Below are positions 46,040-55,510 of a stretch of DNA of 64,000 nucleotides, piece after piece (positions within the stretch are counted from its first letter, which is position 1; every line of letters begins with the position of its first letter). Both the position numbers and the translations under genes were made by a program. The notes below the pieces were generated by a model that saw nothing but the letters and a program-made list of their open reading frames with translations, searched no databases and was not told where the DNA came from. The DNA comes from Planctomycetota bacterium (GTDB lineage Bacteria; Planctomycetota; Phycisphaerae; UBA1845), in assembly GCA_024280855.1 (NCBI GenBank), contig JAJRPG010000077.1:1-64000 (forward strand), written 5' to 3'.

Positions 46040-47308
46040 ATGCCTGTAAAGGTCATTCGTACGTTATCACTGTTCGCCGTCCTATGCCTTGCCATCGCAC
46101 CCGCTGCGGGCCAGGCACAAATGGTCGAAGATGCTACGCTTCGTGACATCGGTCTTTCGACTTATTGGCGGGCACAGTTACCCCTAGCCGCTGACGATAC
46201 CGTCGTGCAATCGTTCCTCGTGGACGAAGCGCTATATGTCACAACCAAAAACGGCACGATATTTGCTCTAGTCGCTGAAGCGGGATTGATCCGCTGGGCG
46301 GACAAAATCGCCGACAAAAGTTATACCATCTACGCACCGAGCCATGCCTGGACGCCTGACGGCACTGGGCCGGTGATTGTCACGACGACGACAAAGATTC
46401 ATATCATGGATCGTTATTCGGGGAAGCGCATTAATTCCTTCACCCCAGCTTTCCCACCAGGCAGCACCGCTATCGGCATAGAAAACGAATTGTACCTTGG
46501 CAGCGCAGACAGTTTGTTCTATTCATTATCCTGGCAACCGAAGCGCGGCACGATACCGATGAAGCGATGGGAAGTTCGCGCTGGTGGACCAGTTACGGCT
46601 GCGCCACAGTTTCTCAGCGGAGATAGCCTGCTTTTCGCCTCACAAAGTGGCCATGTTTTTTCATGCACGATGAGTGACAAGGTGCTAAACTGGTCCTATC
46701 GCATTGGCCAAGCCGTGGTTGCTTCGCCAGCCGTTGATGAAACTGGCGTCTATGTCGCTAGTTTGGATCGTTCTCTTTATAAAATCGACGCAGACAACGG
46801 GCAATTGCTATGGCGTCATCGGATGCCAAGCCCCCTTCGTGACGCGCCCGTCGTGGTAGACAAAATGGTCTATCAATATTGCCAGGGATACGGCATCGCA
46901 GCCATCAATCGTGACAGCGGCAAGGAAGCATGGCAGTACCCCAACGGCCTGGCTTTCGCAGCTCAGGACCAGCGAATGGTATACCTGTTCGCCAATGGCC
47001 CATCTCTCATGTGCATCAATCACGAGACTGGCCAAGCGAATGGTCGCGTGTCGTTGACGGATGCCCATCATGCTACGGTTAATGCCCAAAGCGACGCCGT
47101 CTTTCTAATCGGCAATCATGGCCAAGTGTTGTGCGCCCGACCCAGCGGTGTTTCTTATCTCCGACAAAATGCTGTATCCGTCATGAAAGAGAGACTGACG
47201 CTACCGCCACTTAAAAAAGGCGACGGCAGCAACGACCCATTCCCAGCCACTGCGACTGGCGATTCGGGAAAGAATGATCCGTTGCGTAGCGAATTCGACG
47301 CCAATTAG
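46040..47308 (+). CDS. Exported PQQ-type beta-propeller protein
   Basis: This 422-residue protein has a signal peptide ('TLSLFAVLCLAIAPAAGQAQ') followed by about seven PQQ-like repeats, for example 'VAEAGLIRWADKI', 'DADNGQLLWRHRM' and 'NRDSGKEAWQYPN'. It belongs to the same broad group as the protein at 21125 but is not close in sequence. The C-terminal 40 residues are Asp/Asn-rich and lie outside the propeller. Its partner and role are unknown. ACGGAG lies upstream of ATG 46040. Confidence 0.84.
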   Translation: MPVKVIRTLSLFAVLCLAIAPAAGQAQMVEDATLRDIGLSTYWRAQLPLAADDTVVQSFLVDEALYVTTKNGTIFALVAEAGLIRWADKIADKSYTIYAPSHAWTPDGTGPVIVTTTTKIHIMDRYSGKRINSFTPAFPPGSTAIGIENELYLGSADSLFYSLSWQPKRGTIPMKRWEVRAGGPVTAAPQFLSGDSLLFASQSGHVFSCTMSDKVLNWSYRIGQAVVASPAVDETGVYVASLDRSLYKIDADNGQLLWRHRMPSPLRDAPVVVDKMVYQYCQGYGIAAINRDSGKEAWQYPNGLAFAAQDQRMVYLFANGPSLMCINHETGQANGRVSLTDAHHATVNAQSDAVFLIGNHGQVLCARPSGVSYLRQNAVSVMKERLTLPPLKKGDGSNDPFPATATGDSGKNDPLRSEFDAN

Positions 47309-47316
47309 TCGCTACT

Positions 47317-47513
47317 TCGCACCCAAGAAAACAGGGTACAAGACAGTTTCGGCGGGATGGGTACACCGAGAGGGGTCAGAGCCGCACGGCGCCAGCCTGC
47401 GGGCCTGATGAGTCAACATGGCCAATTGCAACCAGCCGCTGGTATGTCACCAGGCTTGCGCCAGGTGCTCTGGCATGACTCGCCGCCAACTCTGTCTCGC
47501 ACCCAAGAAAACA
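47317..47513 (+). repeat. MITE-like extended REP doublet, copy B, with 17-bp direct repeats
   Basis: TCGCACCCAAGAAAACA occurs at 47317-47333 and again at 47497-47513, exactly 180 bp apart. Between them lies AGACAGTTTCGGCGGG (47341-), the REP doublet core (47377-47472: CCGCACGGC-GCCA-GCCTGCGG and CACCAGGC-TTGC-GCCAGGTG) and the mirrored CGCCGCCAACTCTGTCT. It resembles a non-autonomous insertion with target-site or end duplication. It carries no ORF. Copy A lies at 9319-9462. Confidence 0.75.
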
Positions 47514-47612
47514 CACCGTTGCCCCAATAGCTTTTCCGTTGTCAAATACGCGGCGCGTAGTGACGTGTATTAGATTTATCAAAAGCGAATTCCTTGAAGT
47601 TGTGGATACCCC

Positions 47613-49292
47613 ATGAGCCAATCACCCATCCGACGTGCCTTGATTAGCGTTTTCGATAAAACCGGCGTGGTCGCCTTTGCGAAAACACTGGTCAACGAAT
47701 TTCAGATCGACATTATTTCCACCGGAGGCACAGCCGTGCTTCTCAAGGAAAATGCCATTCCAGTGACACTCGTTGAAGACCTGACCGGATTCCCCGAAAT
47801 GATGGATGGCCGAGTTAAGACCCTCCACCCCAGAGTTCATGCAGGACTACTCGCAGACCGCCGCAATCCCGACCACATGAAACAGATGCAGGCCCAGGGC
47901 ATCGAACCAATTGATATGGTGGTGGTTAATCTCTATCCGTTTTCGCAAACCATCGCCCAGCCAGATTGCACGTTCGACCAGGCGATAGAAATGATTGACA
48001 TAGGCGGGCCTAGCATGATGCGGGCCGCTGCGAAAAATCATAAACATGTGCTAGTCGTCAGCGACGCCTCTCGTTACGACGAAACCCTAGCCGCCCTGCG
48101 CAAAGGGGGGGAAGCTATCCAATCGGCACGCCAAAGTGGCGCATTAGCCGTCTTCCAACAAACAGCCGACTATGACCGTGCGGTGGCAGATTGGTTTAAG
48201 AATCAACTGCAATCGCAAGGCAATGTAGACGGACAGGCTAATGCTGCGGCCTCACTCACGTTACCAAAATTTCAACCTGTCCTGGGCAAGCCGCTGCGCT
48301 ACGGAGAAAATCCTCATCAAACCGCGCACCTTTTGCAACATGATAACGACGCAAGAAAAATTGATCTCACCATAGCTGAAGATGGGTTCGACAGTGCCAA
48401 GTCCATGTCTTTCAACAACTATGTGGACGCCAGTGCAGCCGTGGATTTGTGCGAAGATTTGCATCGCGGCTTTGCAGATAAATCCGTCTGCGTTTTCGTA
48501 AAACACACCAACGCCTGTGGCTGTTGCGTAGATGATGACCCGCTAGAGGCCTATCGCAAGGCGTATTTGGGCGATCCCAACGCCGCGATGGGCGGCATTT
48601 TAGCCTGCAATTTTAAGGTCGAAGCCGAATTCGCTACCGTTGTCATGGAAACCTACGACCGCTGGGGCAAGGCTGCCGGCGCCGGCGGATTCTTTGTCGA
48701 AGTATGGTCAGCTATTGCTTTTTCTGATGAAGCTGTCGACATCATTCGAGACCGTAAGAAGTGGGGGGCTAATGTACGCCTGCTCCAACTGGGCAACTAC
48801 GACAATGCACCGCAGGCCGGTGAGCTGGACTTGAAGAATATTGCTGGTGGCGCGCTGCTACAGCTTCGTGATACCGTAGGTCTCAATGAAGACGAATGGA
48901 AGACGGCCACCAAGCGTGAGCCAACTGAGCAGCAGCTTCTCGACCTGCGCCTAGCGTGGCTAACCTGCAAACACACCAAGAGCAACGCGATTACCATCTG
49001 CAGCGGCGGTATGTTAATTGGTAATGGTGCAGGTCAGATGTCCCGCGTCATGAGTTGTCGCATCGCCACTTGGTTAGCCAAGGAAAATGGCCACGGCGAT
49101 AAACTTAGCGGAGCCGTCGCAGCTTCCGACGCCTTCTTCCCATTCTCAGATGGGCCGGAAATCCTAGCTGACGCCGGCGTGACATCCATCATTCAGCCGG
49201 GCGGATCAAAACGCGATAGCGACACCGTCACCTTATGTGACGACCGCAGCGTAGCTATGCTAATGACAAGCACAAGACACTTCAAACACTAA
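47613..49292 (+). CDS. purH: Bifunctional AICAR formyltransferase / IMP cyclohydrolase PurH
   Basis: PurH catalyses the last two steps of IMP synthesis. The 559-residue protein has the MGS-like IMP cyclohydrolase domain at about 1-195 ('ISVFDKTGVVAFAKTL', 'STGGTAVLL', 'DGRVKTLHPRVHAGLL'). The AICAR transformylase domain follows ('KPLRYGENPHQTAHL', 'FVKHTNACGC' with the catalytic Lys-His, 'AVAASDAFFPFSDGPE', 'IIQPGGSKRDSDT'). 'KHTNACGC' differs slightly from the usual 'KHxNPCG'. It ends with the typical 'TRHFKH'. The gene follows the MITE-like element. Confidence 0.95.
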   Translation: MSQSPIRRALISVFDKTGVVAFAKTLVNEFQIDIISTGGTAVLLKENAIPVTLVEDLTGFPEMMDGRVKTLHPRVHAGLLADRRNPDHMKQMQAQGIEPIDMVVVNLYPFSQTIAQPDCTFDQAIEMIDIGGPSMMRAAAKNHKHVLVVSDASRYDETLAALRKGGEAIQSARQSGALAVFQQTADYDRAVADWFKNQLQSQGNVDGQANAAASLTLPKFQPVLGKPLRYGENPHQTAHLLQHDNDARKIDLTIAEDGFDSAKSMSFNNYVDASAAVDLCEDLHRGFADKSVCVFVKHTNACGCCVDDDPLEAYRKAYLGDPNAAMGGILACNFKVEAEFATVVMETYDRWGKAAGAGGFFVEVWSAIAFSDEAVDIIRDRKKWGANVRLLQLGNYDNAPQAGELDLKNIAGGALLQLRDTVGLNEDEWKTATKREPTEQQLLDLRLAWLTCKHTKSNAITICSGGMLIGNGAGQMSRVMSCRIATWLAKENGHGDKLSGAVAASDAFFPFSDGPEILADAGVTSIIQPGGSKRDSDTVTLCDDRSVAMLMTSTRHFKH

Positions 49293-49305
49293 GTCCCTTC
49301 CTATC

Positions 49306-49331
49306 GAGCCGCGGGTTTCAACCCGCGCGGA
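49306..49331 (+). repeat. REP-like hairpin, family 2, copy 5
   Basis: The core GAGCCGCGGGTTTC plus AACCCGCGCGGA is identical to copy 1 at 6932-6957. It lies 13 nt after purH. Confidence 0.75.
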
Positions 49332-49585
49332 GTTGGCGTGTCATGGAGTCGAAATGTCGAATAGACCCTTTCCCCAATAAATGGAAAATGTGAACAGAGT
49401 GCTGTCACAATCGTCATTTCTGCCCTATTTCGAAGATTTGAAGGCCAAAACCCATAAACATGCTTGAATATAGGGTATGGAATCTGCTATACTGCCTTTT
49501 CGTGCTGCGGAGTTCTCCGGGGCATCCGTAAGGTCTGTTGAGAAACGTTGAATGGTTAGCCTGCATGTTCAGGTCGGGGAAATTT

Positions 49586-52500
49586 ATGTTCAGTTGTATT
49601 CGTTTCGTGTCGCTATTTGTGATGGCCTCAAGCAGCGTAGCCCTCGGCGAAGTGCCACAGCCGATGAGTGCGTTGCCGGGTAGGCAGGCCATCGCTCCGC
49701 AGATTCTTCCTCCGCAAAGCGAGGGAATTACCAAGCCGATAGAAACCCGATCAGAACCGCAAGTACGAAAAGACCCCGGCGACATCATAGACGGCTCAAT
49801 TGTTACGTTGGGTTTGGATGACTGCGACACGCCGATCAGGCCGAACAACGATTGCAATCAAAATGGCGTAGCTGATGAGTGCGAGATTGATTGCAATGTC
49901 AACGACATAGCTGATGCATGCGAAATCGTAACCGACCCATCTCTTGATTGCGATTCAAATGGTGTAATAGATGCGTGTGGTTTGACATCGTTAGATATGC
50001 TGTCTGATCCGTTTTTACAAGATAATACTTATGGCTGGTCTTTCGATGTGCAACATGATCTACTTGTTGTCAGTGCAAGGGTGTCCAAAGTGGTGTATGT
50101 ATATCGCAAGATTGATACGACATGGGGATATGAAAGTACGCTGTTACCATCGATAGATGGGGAAAGAGACTTTGGATTAGAAGTAGCTATTTTCGATGGT
50201 GAAATAGCTGTCATATCAAATGTGGGTATTAGTTTTTATCATTTTACTGAATCGACTTGGCAGCTCAAAGACTATATATCGGTTTTCAATTTGAAAAATT
50301 TCAAATTTGGAAAGGACTTAATAGTTGCACGTACTCAAAATTTTCGGGATCTACCTCATGTCTGGAGACGTATCAATGGGGTTTGGAATGATACTGAATA
50401 CATCGGAATCGAGAATAAACTTGCAGTAGATATTCGAGCCTTGGGACGCGCTTTGGCGATTCATGGCGATAATATAGTTTCATCAGCTGTCGATAGAGGA
50501 ATTAATCCGCGCGGTGGATCAGGTTTGGTTTACACATTTGAACATGTAACCCATAGCTGGAATGGCACGATATATGATTACTGGATACCCATCGAATCCA
50601 CGACGATATCTGCGCCGAATAATGTTGCTGCTGGATTTGGCAGTACGATAAGCGTCTATGGAGATACTCTAGTTCTTGGGTCGCCCTCTGAAAGCAATGG
50701 ACGAGACCAATCCCAAGGGGCTGTTTACATTTATGTGTGGACCGGAAGTAAATGGTTCCTGCAGCACAGACTAACCGCAAACATTTCAGACCCATTCTAT
50801 TCGTTTGGTAAGGATGTTACTATTGATGGCTCAAATTTAGCGATAAAAGTTACGGACGGATTTCGTATATATCAATTCGATGGCCAATCTTGGAAGTTCA
50901 CTGTTACTGTTAAACATGATGCATTGCCAGCGATCGATGGCGTTAATTATTTGGTGTACACTCCTGGTGATTCTACAGGACAACCTCCTAGCGTATTGCC
51001 CTACATTTTACCACTTAATGATTGTGATGGAATGGGCAACCCTGATGTTTGCGTATTAGAAAATGAGCAAGCAATTGATTGCGACGGCAATACGGTTCCT
51101 GATGCCTGTGAAGTAGATTGCAACATCAACGGAGTGTCGGACAAATGCGACTTGATGGCTGGTGATAGTATTGATTGCCAAGGTAACGGCATTCCAGATG
51201 AATGTGAAGTTGCTTTTAACGACTGCAATAAAAATGGTATCCCCGATGATTGCGAAGGTGACTGTAATGGTAATGGCGTACCAGATCCGTGCGAGATTCT
51301 GGCGGGCGATGCATTCGATTGCAATTACTCTGGTGTACTTGATGAGTGCGAAACGGAGCCAGTACAATTGGGCATATTACGTTCCATTGAAGAACTGGCT
51401 GCACCTACTTATCGACCATTTCCCTGGTATGCCTCTTCCATAGATATTAGCGGGGACCGTGTAATTCTCGGGTCTCCGGCTGAAGGCCAATTCGACGGTG
51501 CCGGCGTGGTCTATATTTACGCCGAGGAACGTGGTCATTGGAATCAGGAAGCTATTCTAAGCGAACCAGACCCCGCCTGGATCAATAACTTTGGACGCAA
51601 TGTCGCGATCGATGGAGACTTGGCGGTAGTCTCTATTGGCCAGGTTCCTCGTGTTTATGTCTATCGCCGTACAGATTCTGGTTGGGTCCAGGATTTTCTG
51701 TTCACAAACTCAGACGGCCTGAAAGCTTATACTGGCGATATCTTCATAGAAGGGGAACGTGTTTTTATAGCAAGCGGCGAAGAGGTTTTAGTTTTTCATT
51801 ACGATGGTGAGAATTGGGGCCGAGAAGCTTCTTTGTTGCCGCAAGGTAATCCAGATTTCCTGGGTGATGTCTGTAGTATATCCGGCGATCAAGGTACGGT
51901 GGCCATTGGCTATTGTAGGGCCGATGTTGCTGAAGATGATTCGGATAATAGTGGCGCGGTGGCCATATTTGAGCGTGATGGCAATCAGTGGGAAGAAGTG
52001 ATTAAATTTAGTGCGCCGGCCGCGAGGCGAAGCGCATACTTTGGTACCGATTTATCAATTCACGGTGACTGGCTATCAGTGGTTGAAGCTAAGGATAGTT
52101 TTTCAGGAATTACAAATAGCTGGAGCGATAGCTCAGTATATATATATCAGAGGATTGATAGCGAATGGGTTTTGAATCTACAGCTTCCCGCTCTGGGTGA
52201 GACAACGAATAAGATTCACGCAAAATCTGTGGCTATGCAAAATGATGTATTGCTCATTGGTAAATTCAAAGAAACGACCGGCTTTTTTCGTACCGGCGAA
52301 GTTGACCTGTATCGTCTGATAGTAGATGAATGGGTGTATGAACAAACTTTTACTGGGGATGAAGTTCAAAAAAACAGCGTATACGGTCTGGTATTAGCCA
52401 TGGACCAAGGGCGTGCCATTGTCAATTTTGGTTGGTATCTAAATTGGTACTACGAGGGGGATGCGAAAGCATATATTTTCAATGTACCCTTCTCCGATTG

Positions 52501-54283
52501 TAACGGCAACAAAATTCCGGACGATTGCGACATAGAGTTGGGCATCAGTGCAGATTGTAACAATAATAATTACCCAGACGACTGCGACATCGACACACCG
52601 TTTCTTGATTGCAACCAGAATGGCCAATTCGATACCTGCGAGATGGATGCAGACTCGAGCCTCGATTGTGATGCCAGCATGAGATTGGATGAGTGCGAGA
52701 ATGTGCCCTATACCGTTGGCGCGTTTGCAGATTCCGATCCTCGAGATTCAAAGTTTGGCGTTGGCTTGGCACAGGCAAAAGATATTCTTGTAATAGGTGA
52801 TTCCGACACATGGTTGACACATGTGTATCGAAAACAAAATGGCGAATGGCTGCTAGAGCAAAAAATCGACTGCGAAAGCAATACAGACAATTGTGGCCGA
52901 GCTGTGGCAACAGATGGGCACACTATTGCAGTTAACGGGGTAAGTAAAGGCCGTATCACAGGGTTTTACGGTTCCAGCATGGTCCATCTTTATCGCCATG
53001 ACGGGGCATCATGGAACTTAGATGGCACACTCGTTCCTTCAGATCGAAGCGATAATGATGGTGAAAGTACTAGTTATTATGATTACCTTCTTGGCGACGA
53101 TAACATTAGCATCGAAGGAAACACCGTAGCAGTTGGACTTGCCAGAAAGAATGGCCGAGACGGTGCTGTGTATATCCAACAGCGCATCGCTGACCAATGG
53201 CAGGAGACTCAGATTTTACATCCCGATACTGATGACATCGGAGCGGAGTTTGGAGTCTCAGTACGACTATCAGGTGAGTGGTTATTCGTTGGCGCTCATC
53301 ACAGTAATGGGTATCGTGGCAGTGTATACATATACAAATTTGATGGATCAACATGGAATATGGTGGATAGGCTGTATTCGGAATTTACCGACTACGATTA
53401 CATCCGATTTGGAGAATCATTATCAGTAGACGGCAATAGGCTTGCGGTTGTATCGCCAGAGGAGCGGTCAGCCGTCGGGGGGACAGGTGTCATATATCTA
53501 TACTGCCTTGACAACGGCCATTGGATTCAATGCGATAAAATCTCTTCTCAAGATGACTTTATCTACTTAGCAGACGGCACGCACATTAGCCTGAAGGGGG
53601 ATTATTTGGTCGTAGGTTGTCCTGATTGTAATTATAGCTCGGGAGGATTCGCCTATCTATTTAAGTACGATGGAGATTCCTGGGTCGAATTGCCGTACTA
53701 CGATGGCGACTCTAATTCTTTGAATGTGTACAGGCTCGGCACAAGAGTGGCCATTGATGATGACACCGCCCTTGTAGCCGCACCGTATGCACTTAACTAT
53801 TATTACAACGGTCGCCCGCCATCCGTCATGGCTATCGCATTCCCCTTCATCGACTGCAACCTAAACAGCTCACCTGACGAATGCGACATCGAAAGCGGCT
53901 TAAGCATGGATTGCAACGCCAACCGCAAACCCGACGAATGCGACTTGGACGACGACGGGGACTTAATTCCCAACGATTGCGATCAGTGCCTTGCCTCTGA
54001 CATTTCCTCTACGATTATTATCAATGGCTGCGACACGGGCGTGCCAAATGAGTTGGATAGCTTTGGGTGCAGCATGGCTGACGCTTTTGAATCTTGCCCT
54101 CAACATCAACTTGGTAGTGATGCAACAGTCGATTGCGTCGTAGCCATTGCTAACCAATGGATCAAAGACGGTCGGCTGGAGCAGCTAAGTCTGAGTGCAT
54201 TCAGGAAGTGCGGCATGCGGATCCCACTGCAACAAGCCGAGAGAGACCAAGTGAGTCGAAGCGTGGGTAAACGAGTTCGCTAG
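49586..54283 (+). CDS. Giant secreted FG-GAP repeat protein with DCNGNGIPDDCE linkers
   Basis: The protein of 1565 residues has a signal peptide ending near 'SSSVALG'. It is built of three large blocks of FG-GAP/integrin-like propeller blades with patterns such as 'FGxxVAIDGDxxVVS' and 'GAVYIYxxxxxxW'. The blocks are separated by cysteine- and Asp-rich linkers such as 'DCNQNGVADECEIDCNVND', 'DCNKNGIPDDCEGDCNGNG' and 'DCNGNKIPDDCD'. These linkers look like calcium-binding loops stapled by disulfides. A C-terminal segment of about 100 residues resembles no known anchor. It is probably extracellular, in adhesion or matrix. ATG 49586 is chosen because GGGGA lies 5 nt upstream and the signal peptide follows directly. 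Confidence 0.85.
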   Translation: MFSCIRFVSLFVMASSSVALGEVPQPMSALPGRQAIAPQILPPQSEGITKPIETRSEPQVRKDPGDIIDGSIVTLGLDDCDTPIRPNNDCNQNGVADECEIDCNVNDIADACEIVTDPSLDCDSNGVIDACGLTSLDMLSDPFLQDNTYGWSFDVQHDLLVVSARVSKVVYVYRKIDTTWGYESTLLPSIDGERDFGLEVAIFDGEIAVISNVGISFYHFTESTWQLKDYISVFNLKNFKFGKDLIVARTQNFRDLPHVWRRINGVWNDTEYIGIENKLAVDIRALGRALAIHGDNIVSSAVDRGINPRGGSGLVYTFEHVTHSWNGTIYDYWIPIESTTISAPNNVAAGFGSTISVYGDTLVLGSPSESNGRDQSQGAVYIYVWTGSKWFLQHRLTANISDPFYSFGKDVTIDGSNLAIKVTDGFRIYQFDGQSWKFTVTVKHDALPAIDGVNYLVYTPGDSTGQPPSVLPYILPLNDCDGMGNPDVCVLENEQAIDCDGNTVPDACEVDCNINGVSDKCDLMAGDSIDCQGNGIPDECEVAFNDCNKNGIPDDCEGDCNGNGVPDPCEILAGDAFDCNYSGVLDECETEPVQLGILRSIEELAAPTYRPFPWYASSIDISGDRVILGSPAEGQFDGAGVVYIYAEERGHWNQEAILSEPDPAWINNFGRNVAIDGDLAVVSIGQVPRVYVYRRTDSGWVQDFLFTNSDGLKAYTGDIFIEGERVFIASGEEVLVFHYDGENWGREASLLPQGNPDFLGDVCSISGDQGTVAIGYCRADVAEDDSDNSGAVAIFERDGNQWEEVIKFSAPAARRSAYFGTDLSIHGDWLSVVEAKDSFSGITNSWSDSSVYIYQRIDSEWVLNLQLPALGETTNKIHAKSVAMQNDVLLIGKFKETTGFFRTGEVDLYRLIVDEWVYEQTFTGDEVQKNSVYGLVLAMDQGRAIVNFGWYLNWYYEGDAKAYIFNVPFSDCNGNKIPDDCDIELGISADCNNNNYPDDCDIDTPFLDCNQNGQFDTCEMDADSSLDCDASMRLDECENVPYTVGAFADSDPRDSKFGVGLAQAKDILVIGDSDTWLTHVYRKQNGEWLLEQKIDCESNTDNCGRAVATDGHTIAVNGVSKGRITGFYGSSMVHLYRHDGASWNLDGTLVPSDRSDNDGESTSYYDYLLGDDNISIEGNTVAVGLARKNGRDGAVYIQQRIADQWQETQILHPDTDDIGAEFGVSVRLSGEWLFVGAHHSNGYRGSVYIYKFDGSTWNMVDRLYSEFTDYDYIRFGESLSVDGNRLAVVSPEERSAVGGTGVIYLYCLDNGHWIQCDKISSQDDFIYLADGTHISLKGDYLVVGCPDCNYSSGGFAYLFKYDGDSWVELPYYDGDSNSLNVYRLGTRVAIDDDTALVAAPYALNYYYNGRPPSVMAIAFPFIDCNLNSSPDECDIESGLSMDCNANRKPDECDLDDDGDLIPNDCDQCLASDISSTIIINGCDTGVPNELDSFGCSMADAFESCPQHQLGSDATVDCVVAIANQWIKDGRLEQLSLSAFRKCGMRIPLQQAERDQVSRSVGKRVR

Positions 54284-54389
54284 AAGCCGCTATTAACCCC
54301 AGAGACGCTGCGCAGCTGATGTCCGCAGTTCATGTGTTGATGGCGGCGCGGTTCTTGCGTTAAAATCTATTGGCTGTTCGGTTGGGCGA

Positions 54390-55013
54390 TTAGTGAATCA
54401 CGGAAAACTTACGGGCCAACGGAACACACACTATCAAACCAAGCAGGGCTAGTAAGGCGGCTGATGGGACCGGGGCGACCACTGAGTTTAGATCAGTACC
54501 CGCCGAGGTGACGAATTCATCCCAAGTAACCGCTGGCGGTGTGTAGAAATCCCAAACCGACCCATCCCAACGTGCCGCCGCAACTTGAACGGAATCTGGT
54601 GAAAGATAGTTGTCGAAGGTGAAAGCAGTCAGCACAAAATCCTGGGTAGCCATATTCCCCAGAAAATGAGAACGCCAGTATAGCTCATCCGTAGACGCGC
54701 CCGATGCAACCGTTAGCCAGCTACCCAGACTCAAAGATTCATTGAACGTCGCAGAAGCCGACCCAAGCGGAGATACGGATAAATCCCAAGCAGGAGGTTT
54801 GAACCCGGAAGTTCCATCATCCGTTGCCATCGGCGTAAGAATGAGGCCAAGGTTATTGAAGTTGGTTTGTGTGGTTAGATGGAATCCTTGATACCAACTA
54901 CCACTTGGCGTCGGTGTACCCACCAAATCGAAAGCTAAGTTTGCTTGTACACTGGAAATTGAAAAATTAAAGACAATCGCACATACGAAAAGTATTGACG
55001 TTCGCTTGATCAT
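54390..55013 (-). CDS. Exported protein with PEP-CTERM-like sorting signal
   Basis: The 207-residue protein has a signal peptide ('TSILFVCAIVFNFSISSVQA') and a C terminus with 'VPSAALLALLGLIVCVPLA' followed by 'RKF'. That is the layout of PEP-CTERM signals (short V-P motif, hydrophobic helix, basic tail), variant forms of which are common in planctomycetes. The middle is a beta-rich secreted domain of unknown function. Exosortase XrtA-type systems would cut and anchor it. AAGGAG 7 nt upstream supports ATG 55013 over the longer frame to 55073. Confidence 0.75.
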   Translation of the reverse strand: MIKRTSILFVCAIVFNFSISSVQANLAFDLVGTPTPSGSWYQGFHLTTQTNFNNLGLILTPMATDDGTSGFKPPAWDLSVSPLGSASATFNESLSLGSWLTVASGASTDELYWRSHFLGNMATQDFVLTAFTFDNYLSPDSVQVAAARWDGSVWDFYTPPAVTWDEFVTSAGTDLNSVVAPVPSAALLALLGLIVCVPLARKFSVIH

Positions 55014-55168
55014 GGCTCGCTCCTTATAACCGCCCCCGGCTGTGCCCACCACACTTATGTGGTAAATTGACATCGAACAGTCTAACTGTACACCAAGAAC
55101 ACCCTATATTCAAGAAAAATGGTGAAAATAGGCAGATATATTTGCGAATTTCTCAGGGATGAGACGGT

Positions 55169-55357
55169 CTAAGCTTCAGCAGCTTCAGGCTCGGTTTTAG
55201 CGGACGCGGATTTGTTCGCACGCTTTTTGGCGTAATGCTCTTTACGACCGGCAGCCGCTTTTTCCCAGAGTGTGTAGGCTTCTTTCTTGTCGCCTTTTTT
55301 CCAGGCTACGATGGCGCTCATTCTAACTCGTCGTAAGGCTTTTTTAGGTCTTGGCAT
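55169..55357 (-). CDS. Small basic hypothetical protein, 62 residues
   Basis: Not recognised. The protein is Lys/Arg/Ala-rich with a Trp-Lys-Lys segment 'SAIVAWKKGDKKEAYTLWEK' that looks like one helical hairpin, followed by a charged tail. It has no cysteine or membrane segment and may bind nucleic acid, but nothing proves this. No strong ribosome binding site is seen. The amino-acid make-up is consistent over the whole frame, which argues for a real gene. Confidence 0.5.
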   Translation of the reverse strand: MPRPKKALRRVRMSAIVAWKKGDKKEAYTLWEKAAAGRKEHYAKKRANKSASAKTEPEAAEA

Positions 55358-55510
55358 AAGTGTTCATTTCTCAGTTAACGGATGTCCCATCGCGGTATCT
55401 GCCCACGAAAAGACGAATTATACAGCCGAATCTCAATTATGCCAAGGGGGCTGTGATATGCTTTCTCAAACCCTCATCGGCCTTTGACGCCGGAAACCGG
55501 CCCTCACAGC

